Shown here: in pieces, positions 42,955 through 52,649 of the stretch | Layout: every line of letters starts with the position of its first letter | Numbering within the stretch: the first letter of the stretch is position 1 | From: Chryseobacterium aahli | Lineage (GTDB): Bacteria; Bacteroidota; Bacteroidia; Flavobacteriales; Weeksellaceae | Direction: 5' to 3' | Assembly (NCBI RefSeq): GCF_022699665.1 | Contig: NZ_JALDNB010000009.1 | Coordinates: 124,001-188,000, forward strand | DNA length: 64,000 nt | Notes under the pieces: generated by a model | Told to the model about the DNA's origin: nothing | The model's input: the letters and a program-made list of their open reading frames with translations, nothing else | The model's database searches: none | Position numbers and translations under genes: made by a program

Positions 42955-44547
42955 TTATTGAACGTTAATTGTTACAGGTGAAATTTCTTTCAGTCTTTGA
43001 TTACCAAGTCCCGTTGCAGTTGCTTGAATATCATAAATCTGAACAACATCACCGGATCTAAGATTTCTTAACAATCCTTCAGCCGCAGATAAAGAATTAC
43101 CTTGAATCATTGTACCTGCTCTACCTGGAAGTTTCAAAATGAAACTATTTACAGTAAATGTAACTGGGAAGTCAAAATCAGGTAGCGTTGCCGCAACAAT
43201 CTGATTTGGAATAGAAGTTACAGGCATAAAATTAACCGCTTTACCTCTAATTTGTCCTTGTGGTCTAGGAATACCTTTAATTCTATATTCAAATACCTGA
43301 GAAACAGATTTTCCTGTTGGATCTGTACCAGAAAGTGTTAATTTAACAGTATTTCCAGTAGAAGGAATAACATCCCATTTACCTTTACCTGTATTTTTAA
43401 CAACAGCTCCCGGAGCAGATAGAGATAATTTAGCATTGTCTGCACCAAGGATAGATCCTGTTACAGGGTTTTCTAAACCTCTATACATTACATTCATCTT
43501 ATCAGCAGAAAGTAATAAACCTTGTTCAAGCTTCACTTGCTGTGGACCTGCAATTACATTATAGGTATGAGTGAACGGGAATTGCTGTGCTTTTCCTGTA
43601 GCATCCGTCAAAGTAATTACACCTCCAATTTTCTTCTCACCAAGACCTCCGGTATTTAAAGGAAGATATCCTTTACCGTTTTCTTGCCTGCTTACACCAC
43701 TGATGCTGATTTTATTGCTGTTAGAATAAGTTCCTAACATAATCACTGCTTCAGCTTTCTTTCCAGACTGGATATCAGCAGGAGCAGAAACAATTGCCTC
43801 ATATTGGTTAAACTTGATACTTGCATCTACTTTCTCCTGAAGCATTAAAGCTAATGCATCAGACTGCACGTTTCTCGCATCATTCTGAATAATTTCTAAG
43901 TTAGAAATCGCAGCAATTAAAGGTTGATTGTAGAATTTATTCTGAAACCAAGTTTTTCCGTTTGGAGATTTACCATTAGCATACTCTGCAGACAATGAAG
44001 CATTTGCTCTTTCAACTAACTTTTTCAGTTGCTCATTATTTCCAAATTTGGTATTAATGTAATTTCTTACATCATCCATCTTCTTTTTAAGCTCTAAAGC
44101 ATTTGCTGAAGGACTATTTTCATCACCATCTTTGAAAAAATATTCTATTGTAGCTTCATTATTATTCAATGCTGAGAAGTTCTCGCTCACATCCATATCC
44201 TTACCGGTTGCTGGATCTTTATCAATAAACTCTGATTTCTTTTTAAGGGTTTTTTTAACTTCTTCTGTAGAAGATACCAAAAGATCTAGCTTTGCTTTAA
44301 GACCTTTATAATCTTCCCAAGGCTGAGCATAAGTATCTGGTACCTGCTGAGCTTTAGCTTCTAAAGTTTTCTCAAAAATATCTTCGTTTTTCTGCTCTGT
44401 CAAGAACCTTGTTTCTTTAAGAGCTCTCGTAGAATCATAATATGATCTAATGATCTCAACATCAATGTTTAGGGCCATCATTGCGATGAAAACCAGATAC
44501 ATTAGGTTGATCATCTTCTGACGTGGAGTCTGTTTTCCTTTTGCCAT
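42955..44547 (-). CDS. gldM: Gliding motility / type IX secretion protein GldM
   Basis: 530 residues. One N-terminal membrane helix (KMINLMYLVFIAMMALNIDVE) carries the shaft into the periplasm, followed by a helical domain and beta domains D2-D4 (SGVSRQENGKGYLPLNTGG, then YRIKGIPRPQGQIRGK). With GldL it forms the proton-driven rotary motor that powers secretion and gliding. Confidence 0.97.
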   Translation of the reverse strand: MAKGKQTPRQKMINLMYLVFIAMMALNIDVEIIRSYYDSTRALKETRFLTEQKNEDIFEKTLEAKAQQVPDTYAQPWEDYKGLKAKLDLLVSSTEEVKKTLKKKSEFIDKDPATGKDMDVSENFSALNNNEATIEYFFKDGDENSPSANALELKKKMDDVRNYINTKFGNNEQLKKLVERANASLSAEYANGKSPNGKTWFQNKFYNQPLIAAISNLEIIQNDARNVQSDALALMLQEKVDASIKFNQYEAIVSAPADIQSGKKAEAVIMLGTYSNSNKISISGVSRQENGKGYLPLNTGGLGEKKIGGVITLTDATGKAQQFPFTHTYNVIAGPQQVKLEQGLLLSADKMNVMYRGLENPVTGSILGADNAKLSLSAPGAVVKNTGKGKWDVIPSTGNTVKLTLSGTDPTGKSVSQVFEYRIKGIPRPQGQIRGKAVNFMPVTSIPNQIVAATLPDFDFPVTFTVNSFILKLPGRAGTMIQGNSLSAAEGLLRNLRSGDVVQIYDIQATATGLGNQRLKEISPVTINVQ

Positions 44548-44587
44548 TCTCTTTTCTTTAGTTTTTTATTAAATTAATGGTTCGGGA

Positions 44588-45280
44588 TTATGACTTCATT
44601 GCAGTTAACATACCACCGTAAACTCTGTTTAAGCTGTTTAAGTTTGTTGTTAAACCTTGTAATTCTTGATTAAACTTCTCAGAATGTTCAGCTGATTTCT
44701 GCATATCTTCAACATATTTTTTAGCAAAATCAGATTGTCTCTGACCACTTTCTAATTGCATTGCATATAGAGCGTTCATGCTTTCCATGTGTTGAGCAGC
44801 TTTGTTTAACTGATCGTTATACTTGTGAGTAGAAGCAGATACATCAACAGTTTGGTTGATTTGATCTACCGAACTTGAGAATTTATCGATTCCTGTTCTT
44901 AATCTGTCAAATAACTGTACATCTAATTTTGCATCCTGAAGCATCTTATCTAATTTACCAGATAGAGAGTTTTCTAATTCAGCAAAATGATCAATCGTAT
45001 TTTTAGAAGAAACATTTGAATGTAATGGGTTTGGGTTTGCATGCTTATCTAATAGTTCAGGATAAACATTTTCCCAATGGTAAGACTCTTCAGCTGCTGG
45101 AGGGTCAAAAGCGAAAATAATAAAGATAATTGCCTCTGTAACAAGCCCTACTGTAAGTGCGATGTTACCATTGATTGGGCCAAATGAAATGTGAGTAATT
45201 TTAAGCCAAGCTCCAAGAATTACAATTGCAGCACCGAATGAATAGAAGAAATTCATCCAAGCATCTTTAGTCTTAAACAT
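44588..45280 (-). CDS. gldL: Gliding motility / type IX secretion protein GldL
   Basis: 230 residues. Two membrane helices at the start (NFFYSFGAAIVILGAWLKI and GNIALTVGLVTEAIIFIIFAF), the second with the glutamate thought to take part in proton flow, then a cytoplasmic coiled region. Forms a pentamer around GldM helices. 40 bases before gldM. Confidence 0.97.
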   Translation of the reverse strand: MFKTKDAWMNFFYSFGAAIVILGAWLKITHISFGPINGNIALTVGLVTEAIIFIIFAFDPPAAEESYHWENVYPELLDKHANPNPLHSNVSSKNTIDHFAELENSLSGKLDKMLQDAKLDVQLFDRLRTGIDKFSSSVDQINQTVDVSASTHKYNDQLNKAAQHMESMNALYAMQLESGQRQSDFAKKYVEDMQKSAEHSEKFNQELQGLTTNLNSLNRVYGGMLTAMKS

Positions 45281-45344
45281 ATAAGTTAGTTTTTTTTAAT
45301 GTTAAATAAAATAGTTTCTGAAAATAATTTAATTGAAGTGATTC

Positions 45345-46757
45345 TTATTTGGTAACTCTTTTTACCTTCACAGCTGCTTCAGGAATATCCTGTACTGTTC
45401 TGAATCCGATGTAACTTCTTGCAGAATCTTTACTTTCATAATCTCTAGATCCGTTCATCAACATATATCCAACATCTTTCCAAGAACCTCCTCTTACAGA
45501 TCTTTTAGAATCTTCTCTATCTTTAGTAGAAGGATTTAAAGTTGAAGAAAAACCATATGAAGAGTTATTATATGCAGACTCGGTCCATTCAGAAACGTTT
45601 CCAGCCATATCAAATAATCCGAATCCGTTTTTCTTGAATTTCTTCACTGGAGCAGCATACATATAAGTACCTTTTTTAGCATCTTCCATATAATCACCTC
45701 TTTTTGGCTTGAAGTTTGCAAGATAACAACCTCTATCATCCATCAAATAAGGACCACCCCAAGGATAAGTAGCATTTTGCTTACCACCTCTAGCAGCATA
45801 TTCCCACTCTATTTCGGTTGGAAGACGGAAAGAGATTGGTCTTTGTTTCTTTCTTTTCATGCTTTCATTGTAATCAGACTTTAATTTTGATCTGAAGTTA
45901 CAGTATGCTCTCGCCTGATCCCAAGTTACCCCAACAACAGGATAGTCTTTGTAAGCTTTGTGCCAGAAATATTGTTCGAATAATGGTTCGTTATAAGTAA
46001 AGTGGAAATCTTTAACCCAAACAGTTGTATCAGGATAGATTGCAATACTTTCGCTTCTCAAGAAGTTAACACCTCTTTCGTTTTCTGCGAGAGCAGCATT
46101 CATATCTCCCCATCTATAATTATATTTTAATTTACTAACATCAAGAAGTCTTTCGCTACCAACTCTAGAAGAAGCTGGTAAATACATAGATTCTAAAACT
46201 TCAGCATATTCTACATCTGGATATTTAGATGTATTCCAATGCAATGGAATTTTCCAATCTAATTTTTTAGTATCATCAAAACCGTCTCTACCACCTGCAC
46301 CTTCAAGATATTCTTGATACGCAGTAAGGTTTTCTTCTTTTTTTGCAAGGTATGCATAATCTCCTATGCCTGTACCTTTACCACCACCTTCTCCACCTTC
46401 TCCAGCAGCTTCAGCAAGCATGGTTCTTGCAATAGAGTCTCTTACATAATTAATAAATACCCTGTACTCTGCATTAGTAGTTTCAGCTTCATCAATAAAG
46501 AATGAAGATACAGTAACTGTTTTCAGTGCAGCTTTCTCAGGGCTTCCCGTAGGATCCCAATCAGCTAAACCTGCAACAAAAGATCCACCAGGAATGGCAA
46601 CCATACCAAATGGTCTTTCTGCAACAAATGATTTTGTTTTTTCTCTAGGTATCAATTCCCCTTTTGTTCCTGGCTTCCCAACAGAAGAAGATCCACCACC
46701 TGAACAAGATACCGATGCTACCGACGCAGACAATAATAAAAGAAATATCCTTTTCAT
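45345..46757 (-). CDS. gldK: Type IX secretion lipoprotein GldK
   Basis: 470-residue lipoprotein (SVSC, Cys18). SUMF1-like (formylglycine-generating-enzyme) domain: MVAIPGGSFVAGLADWDPTGS, RLPTEIEWEYAARGGKQ, GNVSEWTESAYN and SVRGGSWKDVG. Outer membrane-linked partner of GldN. First gene of the operon; glmS ends 107 bases upstream without a clear terminator, so some read-through is possible. Confidence 0.96.
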   Translation of the reverse strand: MKRIFLLLLSASVASVSCSGGGSSSVGKPGTKGELIPREKTKSFVAERPFGMVAIPGGSFVAGLADWDPTGSPEKAALKTVTVSSFFIDEAETTNAEYRVFINYVRDSIARTMLAEAAGEGGEGGGKGTGIGDYAYLAKKEENLTAYQEYLEGAGGRDGFDDTKKLDWKIPLHWNTSKYPDVEYAEVLESMYLPASSRVGSERLLDVSKLKYNYRWGDMNAALAENERGVNFLRSESIAIYPDTTVWVKDFHFTYNEPLFEQYFWHKAYKDYPVVGVTWDQARAYCNFRSKLKSDYNESMKRKKQRPISFRLPTEIEWEYAARGGKQNATYPWGGPYLMDDRGCYLANFKPKRGDYMEDAKKGTYMYAAPVKKFKKNGFGLFDMAGNVSEWTESAYNNSSYGFSSTLNPSTKDREDSKRSVRGGSWKDVGYMLMNGSRDYESKDSARSYIGFRTVQDIPEAAVKVKRVTK

Positions 46758-46864
46758 GTTAATTTTTATAATTAAGCCGTAAATATATAATTTTTTTAAG
46801 AAACTTTTAAGATTTTTTTTAGAATAACGAAAAAAATCTAAATTTATTTTATTTGCAAGTATTT

Positions 46865-48718
46865 TTACTCAACAGTTACAGATTTTGCAAGGTTTCTCGG
46901 CTGATCAACGTTTGCCCCTCTATAAACCGCTATGTAATAAGCGAGTAGCTGTAAAGGAACAGAGGCAACAATTGGTGAAAAACACTCAGAAGTCTCAGGA
47001 ATCTCAATAACGTAATCTGCCATAGCACTTACCTGAGTATCTCCTTTATTTACAACTGCAATTACTTTCCCTTTTCTAGCCTTAATTTCCTGCACATTGC
47101 TTACAATTTTATCATAATGACCTTTTTTAGGAGCAATGATTACGATCGGCATATTTTCATCAATCAATGCAATAGGCCCATGCTTCATCTCTGCTGCCGG
47201 ATAACCTTCTGCATGGATGTAGGAAATTTCTTTCAATTTCAATGCACCTTCTAATGCTGCAGGATAATTGTAACCTCTTCCTAAATAAAGGAAATTGGTT
47301 GCATTAATAAAATCTTTAGCAATGCTTTGTGTCAATTCGTGAGTAGCCTCTAAAACTTCCTCAATCTTTTTAGGAATAGCATTCAATTCAGCTGCTAAGC
47401 TCATGAATTCTGCATTTCCTAGGTTTCCGTTATGCTTTCCTAACTTCAATGCAATAAGCGATAGAATCGTAAGCTGAGCAGTAAATGCTTTGGTAGAAGC
47501 AACACCAATCTCAGGACCTGCATGAGTGTAAGAACCTGCGTCTGTAATTCTTGCAATTGAAGAATCAACTACATTACAAATACCATATATAAATGCACCT
47601 CTTTCTTTCGCCAACTTTAATGCTGCCATTGTATCTGCAGTTTCTCCTGACTGAGAAATAGCAATCACAACGTCTTTATCCGTAATAATTGGGTTTCTGT
47701 ATCTGAATTCAGAAGCATACTCTACTTCAACAGGAATTCTTGCAAATTCTTCAATTAAATATTCACCAATAAGACCTGCGTGCCATGATGTACCGCAAGC
47801 GATAATGGTAATTTTGTTCGCATTTTTGAATTTCTCAAGGTGATCCCAAATTCCAGCCATTTTGATAATTCCTTCTTCCACAAGGAGTCTCCCTCTCATG
47901 GTATCGTGAATTGATTTTGGCTGTTCAAAGATTTCTTTCAGCATAAAATGCTCATAACCACCTTTTTCGATTTGCTCTAAATTTAATTTAAGCTCCTGAA
48001 TTTCAGGAACGATTTTAGAGTTATCATTAATTGTTCTGATGTCTACACCCTTTTCTAAAGAAAGAATTGCCATGTGACCTTCTTCTAAATAAATGGCTTC
48101 TTTTGTAAATTCTACGAATGGAGAAGCATCTGAGGCAATAAAATATTCCTGATCGCCAATCCCGATTGCTAACGGAGAACCTAATCTTCCCACAACCAAA
48201 ACTCCAGGATAATCTTCGTGCATTACCGTAATTGCATAAGCACCATATACTTCATTTAAAGCATATCTTACAGCAGTAGGAAAATCTGTTTCCGTATTTA
48301 ATTCTGTAAAGTACTGAATCAAATTAACCAAAACTTCAGTATCTGTTTCAGATTTGAAAGTATATCCTTTATCCGTAAGCATTGTCTTTATGGTATCGTA
48401 ATTTTCTATAATACCATTGTGAACGATTGCTATTTTCCCGTTATTAGAGACATGAGGATGAGAATTTCTATCGCTAGGAACACCATGTGTTGCCCAACGT
48501 GTATGCCCCATACCTACTTTTGCAATTCCTTTTAACTGACCAGAGATATTAACAAGGTCATCAACTTTACCTTTAGTTTTTTCAACGTTAAAACTATTGT
48601 TTTCACCTTCTAAAACAATTCCGGCACTGTCATATCCTCTATACTCTAATCTTCTAAGACCATTAATGACAATTTCATAGGCATCTTGAAAACCTGTATA
48701 ACCAACTATTCCGCACAT
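46865..48718 (-). CDS. glmS: Glutamine-fructose-6-phosphate aminotransferase
   Basis: 617 residues. Cys2 nucleophile (MCGIVGYTG) of the glutaminase domain, then two SIS domains (ACGTSWHAGL, SQSGETADTMAAL) and the end NLAKSVTVE, with the catalytic C-tail. Makes glucosamine-6-phosphate for peptidoglycan and LPS. Follows the DUF4270 gene by 25 bases. No glmS ribozyme is seen upstream. Confidence 0.97.
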   Translation of the reverse strand: MCGIVGYTGFQDAYEIVINGLRRLEYRGYDSAGIVLEGENNSFNVEKTKGKVDDLVNISGQLKGIAKVGMGHTRWATHGVPSDRNSHPHVSNNGKIAIVHNGIIENYDTIKTMLTDKGYTFKSETDTEVLVNLIQYFTELNTETDFPTAVRYALNEVYGAYAITVMHEDYPGVLVVGRLGSPLAIGIGDQEYFIASDASPFVEFTKEAIYLEEGHMAILSLEKGVDIRTINDNSKIVPEIQELKLNLEQIEKGGYEHFMLKEIFEQPKSIHDTMRGRLLVEEGIIKMAGIWDHLEKFKNANKITIIACGTSWHAGLIGEYLIEEFARIPVEVEYASEFRYRNPIITDKDVVIAISQSGETADTMAALKLAKERGAFIYGICNVVDSSIARITDAGSYTHAGPEIGVASTKAFTAQLTILSLIALKLGKHNGNLGNAEFMSLAAELNAIPKKIEEVLEATHELTQSIAKDFINATNFLYLGRGYNYPAALEGALKLKEISYIHAEGYPAAEMKHGPIALIDENMPIVIIAPKKGHYDKIVSNVQEIKARKGKVIAVVNKGDTQVSAMADYVIEIPETSECFSPIVASVPLQLLAYYIAVYRGANVDQPRNLAKSVTVE

Positions 48719-48743
48719 AACTTAATCAAGTGTTTTTGTTTTT

Positions 48744-50294
48744 TTATTTTGTACCGTAAGTAACTCTTAACTGAATTTTATTAGGATTTAAAGGATCAGC
48801 AGATCCTATAAATACTGCCCTATCTATAGAGAAAGGTCGAGATGTAAATTGATACCCTGCTAAAGTATTTCCTGTAGAAGACTGCAAGAAATTCCCCATA
48901 TCGATTTTGAAATATTTATCCTCATACTTTATTCCTTTCTCAACAATTTCTTTCAATGATTGAGTTACTGTAAAATCATAATATGCAGGATTTTTTTCTA
49001 AATCATAAGCTTTCAAATATGCAAAATTGGGAGTTGCTGACAATAATAACAAATCTTGTGTAAAATTTGTAGTCGCTTTTCCATCTACAATATCTTTCTG
49101 TACAATAGTCAATAAGGTTGGTTTCTTATACTTATTATTCCAATCAACCTTATCTGTGTACATTCTGATTTTTGCAGAGATAATCCCTGCTTTATTATCA
49201 TTATAGAGTTTTCTCAACTTTTCTATTTCCGTAGGAGAAAATTTAATTCCTATAGAATTACCTCCCATTCCCTGAGCGAAAAGTTTAGCGTCACCTGTTG
49301 TAGTATTTGGAGGCAGTGCTGTTCCTGCTGCAGATCCTGCTCTATTATACTGATAATTTCCAATATGAGCATTTCCGTTTCCTATAGAGAAAGCATATTT
49401 TGTCTGAGGTCTGGTAGTAGTACCATTTTCTACTTTGTCAGATTTGTAATACATAATCAATTCAACCCCAGAAGGTGAAAATTGTACTAAGTAACCATCA
49501 TTTTCCTCAACTGAAATTTTCAAACCTCTGAAATATCTGATGAAACTTGCTACATCTTTCAATTCAGGCTGACCTTTTTTATTAATGATTTTTGTTTGAA
49601 AGAACTCTGGTTTCAACGGTATTCTAAAACCAGCTTCTGAAGAAAATAATGAACTATTATCTGAATCTTTTGTTATAGCAATAGAATTTACAGAACCATT
49701 AAAGGTTTTAGAACCTAATTGCTCACTTGCATTTAAATTTACTGCGTAATCTTTATTAGAATAGGCAATATCACTATAGCCATTTAAAAAATCAGTAACC
49801 TCTTGTACTTTAACCGTTAGATTTCCACCATTAGCCTTGGTTCTTCCATATTTGGTTGCACGATAAGTGTTAACTACTTTTTTAGCAGCTACTGCTCCAT
49901 CAGGATAAACATAACTTTCATCAGTCGTTGTCGTCAAAGAATCTGATGCATAAGTCGGTTTTATTACCAATACTACAGAGTCTACCACTGCATTTGTTCC
50001 GAAATCAGGATCGTATGCTGCCAATCTCAACTGTGTGTAATAAGATGCTTTCTGCATCCCAAACTGATTTTCATTAAAAGCTCCTAAAGTAGCAAGCCCC
50101 AATTTTGCAGCATCACTTCTTATACTGTCATTATTATTAATATTATAAGCGATAACGTCATAAGCAACTTCATTACCTGCTGCAGCGCCATCTAAAAATA
50201 ATTGTTCACCCAGAGAATCCGGATCAGGTTCGCAATTGTAAACCAACATCCCTCCAAAAATCACCATTGAAAGTATAGTGAAGGCTTTTTTCAT
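48744..50294 (-). CDS. DUF4270 family lipoprotein
   Basis: 516 residues from MKKAFTILS; a start 15 bases earlier is also possible. Lipobox-like LVYNC with Cys near residue 21. The body matches the DUF4270 pattern (SYYTQLRLAAYDPDFG, DSVVLVIKP, ... FSIDRAVFIGSADPLNPNKIQLRVTYG). Likely a surface or periplasmic beta-protein of unknown role, common in Bacteroidota next to the glycogen synthase-like gene and glmS. Confidence 0.88.
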   Translation of the reverse strand: MKKAFTILSMVIFGGMLVYNCEPDPDSLGEQLFLDGAAAGNEVAYDVIAYNINNNDSIRSDAAKLGLATLGAFNENQFGMQKASYYTQLRLAAYDPDFGTNAVVDSVVLVIKPTYASDSLTTTTDESYVYPDGAVAAKKVVNTYRATKYGRTKANGGNLTVKVQEVTDFLNGYSDIAYSNKDYAVNLNASEQLGSKTFNGSVNSIAITKDSDNSSLFSSEAGFRIPLKPEFFQTKIINKKGQPELKDVASFIRYFRGLKISVEENDGYLVQFSPSGVELIMYYKSDKVENGTTTRPQTKYAFSIGNGNAHIGNYQYNRAGSAAGTALPPNTTTGDAKLFAQGMGGNSIGIKFSPTEIEKLRKLYNDNKAGIISAKIRMYTDKVDWNNKYKKPTLLTIVQKDIVDGKATTNFTQDLLLLSATPNFAYLKAYDLEKNPAYYDFTVTQSLKEIVEKGIKYEDKYFKIDMGNFLQSSTGNTLAGYQFTSRPFSIDRAVFIGSADPLNPNKIQLRVTYGTK

Positions 50295-50318
50295 ATTATA
50301 AATCATCAAAATGTTCTT

Positions 50319-51089
50319 TTAATATAGTTTATTGATAGAATCTATGTCTAAATATTCTGATTTTGCAGTAGACGTTTCGTTAAAAGCTTTATCTAAATCC
50401 CCTTCTAAGAATTCATCACCTTTTACAACCTCATCTACATACTTCATACTTTCAATCACAAAACTTTGAAAGCTTGGTGTATTTAACGCTTCTAATCCTG
50501 AAATATTATCAAACTGTAATTTTTCCACGATACTTTTATCTAAAGGAGCATCCTTTTCATTATATAATGAAAGAACAATTTTCGCATCTTTGAAATAAGT
50601 GTCAGACTGATAGAATGTTTTTAAATAAACAGGAATGAAAGAAGCCATCCAACCATTAAGGTGAATAACATCCGGTACCCAGTTTAATTTTTTGATTGTT
50701 TCGATAACGCCTCTTGCAAAGAAAATTGCACGCTCGTCATTATCTGGGAAACCTACGCCCTCGTCATCAAAATAATATTGTTTTCTTTTGAAGTATTCTT
50801 CATTATCGATAAAATAAACCTGAAGTCTTTCTCCCGGAAGAGAAGCTACTTTTATAATAAGAGGCTGATCAAGATCGTTGATGATAATATTCATCCCAGA
50901 AAGACGGATTACCTCATGAAGCTGAAATTTTCTTTCACTTATTTGTCCAAATCGTGGCATAAAAACTCTTACATCATTGCCTTCTTGGTGCATTTTAAGT
51001 GCCATTTTGTTTACCACTGTTCCTAAGTTTGTATCTTCCTGATAAGGGTACATCTCTGTGGTAATGTACAGTATTTTCTGATTGGGCAT
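50319..51089 (-). CDS. Glycogen/starch synthase-like protein, GT5 N-terminal domain only
   Basis: 256 residues. Matches the N-terminal Rossmann domain of GlgA: ILYITTEMYPYQEDTNLGTVV in place of the KxGGL loop, VRVFMPRFGQI, VYFIDNEEYF, and PDVIHLNGWMASFIPVYLK. The C-terminal GT1 domain that binds ADP-glucose is missing and does not occur in the next gene. The usual KTGGLADV loop is altered (NLGTVVNK). Catalysis on its own is therefore doubtful. It heads the unit with DUF4270 and glmS (24 bases to the next start). Confidence 0.85.
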   Translation of the reverse strand: MPNQKILYITTEMYPYQEDTNLGTVVNKMALKMHQEGNDVRVFMPRFGQISERKFQLHEVIRLSGMNIIINDLDQPLIIKVASLPGERLQVYFIDNEEYFKRKQYYFDDEGVGFPDNDERAIFFARGVIETIKKLNWVPDVIHLNGWMASFIPVYLKTFYQSDTYFKDAKIVLSLYNEKDAPLDKSIVEKLQFDNISGLEALNTPSFQSFVIESMKYVDEVVKGDEFLEGDLDKAFNETSTAKSEYLDIDSINKLY

Positions 51090-51126
51090 ATAATTTTTAT
51101 ATAATTTTAAATAATGCTATAAGTTG

Positions 51127-51134
51127 CAAAATTA
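51127..51134 (-). promoter_or_regulatory. -7 box TAATTTTG for the GT5-DUF4270-glmS unit
   Basis: Perfect TAnnTTTG on the minus strand, 37 bases before the GT5 gene start. Confidence 0.5.
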
Positions 51135-51230
51135 CAAAAAAACATCCAACATTATTGTAATTAACATTTTTTTACGATAATCACTACGGTTGAACTACTA
51201 ATTCCTGAAAATTAATACAAGATATTTTAG

Positions 51231-51238
51231 TATTTTTG
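51231..51238 (+). promoter_or_regulatory. -7 box TATTTTTG for panC
   Basis: Perfect TAnnTTTG 20 bases before the panC ATG. Confidence 0.55.
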
Positions 51239-51258
51239 AATTACTATTAAAATAAATT

Positions 51259-52107
51259 ATGGAAGTTCTAAAAAACAAAAAAACACTTCAGGATTTTATT
51301 GAAAGACAGAGAGAAATGGGCAAAAAAATAGGTTTCGCTCCCACAATGGGTGCGCTACATAATGGTCACCTCTCTTTATATGAAGCTGCCAGAGCAGAAA
51401 ATGACTTGGTTATTTCTTCGATATTTGTAAATCCTACACAGTTTAACAACGCTGAAGACTTAAAAAAATATCCTAGAGATACTAACAGAGACATCAAGAT
51501 TCTTGAAACATCCGGCTTGGTTGACGCTGTTTACATTCCGGAGGTACAGGATATTTATCCTGAAAAAGCAGAAAGCCAGCATTATGATTTTGAAGGCCTG
51601 GAAAATGAGATGGAAGGAAAATCACGCCCAGGGCATTTCGATGGCGTGGGAACTGTGGTTGAAGAACTTTTCAGACAGGTAAAACCAGACAATGCTTATT
51701 TCGGCGAAAAAGATTTTCAGCAATTGGCGATTATTAAAAAAATGATCGAAAAGAAACAACTTCACATCAACATTCATGGAGTTGATATTTACAGAGCCGA
51801 AAACGGATTAGCATTGAGCTCAAGAAATCAAAGACTCACTGAAAACAGAAGAGAAGATTCTAAAGTGATTTATGAAACGCTTGTAAAAGTGAATGATTGG
51901 TTCAGAACGGTGTCGATTCCTGAGATTAAAGATAGAGTTAAAGATATTTTTGATGATCAAGTAGGAATGCAGATGGAATATTTTATGATTGCAGATGAAA
52001 ACACTCTGAAAGAAACCGATTTTTTTTATAAAGATAAATCTTACAGAGCTTTTATCGTAGTAATGGTAGATGGCGTGAGATTGATTGACAACATACATTT
52101 AGATTGA
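51259..52107 (+). CDS. panC: Pantothenate synthetase
   Basis: Condenses pantoate and beta-alanine with ATP for coenzyme A. FAPTMGALHNGHLSL (HIGH-type ATP motif), FVNPTQFNNAEDLKKYPR, GHFDGVGTVVEELFR and ALSSRNQRL (KMSKS-like) are all conserved. 282 residues, as usual. Divergent from the GT5-like gene. Confidence 0.97.
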   Translation: MEVLKNKKTLQDFIERQREMGKKIGFAPTMGALHNGHLSLYEAARAENDLVISSIFVNPTQFNNAEDLKKYPRDTNRDIKILETSGLVDAVYIPEVQDIYPEKAESQHYDFEGLENEMEGKSRPGHFDGVGTVVEELFRQVKPDNAYFGEKDFQQLAIIKKMIEKKQLHINIHGVDIYRAENGLALSSRNQRLTENRREDSKVIYETLVKVNDWFRTVSIPEIKDRVKDIFDDQVGMQMEYFMIADENTLKETDFFYKDKSYRAFIVVMVDGVRLIDNIHLD

Positions 52108-52124
52108 TCAACTTCCCTAAAAAA

Positions 52125-52152
52125 TCAAAGGCTTCCGGAAGGAAGCCTTTGA
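52125..52152 (-). terminator. Terminator of the tRNA-Lys/Leu/Lys cluster
   Basis: TCAAAGGCTTCC / GGAAGCCTTTGA stem. The T run (TTTTTT) follows on the minus strand, so it serves the tRNA cluster rather than panC, though it may also protect the panC 3' end. Confidence 0.8.
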
Positions 52153-52205
52153 ACACCAAATCACAAAATATTAATATGAAAAAAATTTACTTTTCAGTAA
52201 ACTTG

Positions 52206-52278
52206 TGACCCGGCTGGGATTCGAACCCAGGACCCATACATTAAAAGTGTATTGCTCTACCAGCTGAGCTACCGAGTC
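52206..52278 (-). tRNA. tRNA-Lys(UUU), copy 2 of the cluster
   Basis: 73 bases. Acceptor GACTCGG pairs with CCGGGTC, discriminator A; anticodon loop CTTTTAA gives UUU with A37 next to U36, the t6A context. Identical to the copy at 52461. Confidence 0.96.
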
Positions 52279-52342
52279 GGTCTTGTTTTTAGATTTGATA
52301 AATTTAAAATAAATTTTAGAATTACCAAACTTTTTTTTGCAG

Positions 52343-52425
52343 TGCCTGCGACTGGACTCGAACCAGCACATCCTTAGGAAACCACCCCCTCAAGATGGCG
52401 TGTCTACCAATTTCACCACGCAGGC
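52343..52425 (-). tRNA. tRNA-Leu(GAG)
   Basis: 83 bases, class II. Acceptor GCCTGCG pairs with CGCAGGC, discriminator A; anticodon stem CCATC/GGTGG with loop TTGAGGG gives GAG; T-loop GGTTCGAGTCC. Confidence 0.95.
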
Positions 52426-52460
52426 AAAAAAATTATAAAAAAATATAACATTTTCGCTAG

Positions 52461-52533
52461 TGACCCGGCTGGGATTCGAACCCAGGACCCATACATTAAA
52501 AGTGTATTGCTCTACCAGCTGAGCTACCGAGTC
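52461..52533 (-). tRNA. tRNA-Lys(UUU), copy 1 of the cluster
   Basis: Identical over all 73 bases to the copy at 52206, including two or three bases of flank (GGTC before, AC after). First of the three tRNAs in transcription order. Confidence 0.96.
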
Positions 52534-52588
52534 GGTCACTTTATTACCAAGTTTCAGTGTTAAGTAATGTCCCTTGTTTTTAGTGGTG

Positions 52589-52618
52589 CAAAGATAGGAC
52601 TTTTTTCATTATCTCAAA
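52589..52618 (-). promoter_or_regulatory. Promoter of the tRNA cluster (TTTG-N18-TATCTTTG)
   Basis: On the minus strand TTTG at 52618-52615 and TATCTTTG at 52596-52589, 18 bases apart, 55 bases before the first tRNA. Confidence 0.7.
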
Positions 52619-52649
52619 ACTTTTTCGCAAATTTGTTTAAAATAAATTC

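Noticed and set aside
48719..48743. A glmS ribozyme/riboswitch upstream of glmS.
   Set aside because: Only 25 bases separate glmS from the upstream gene; no room for the fold and no matching sequence.
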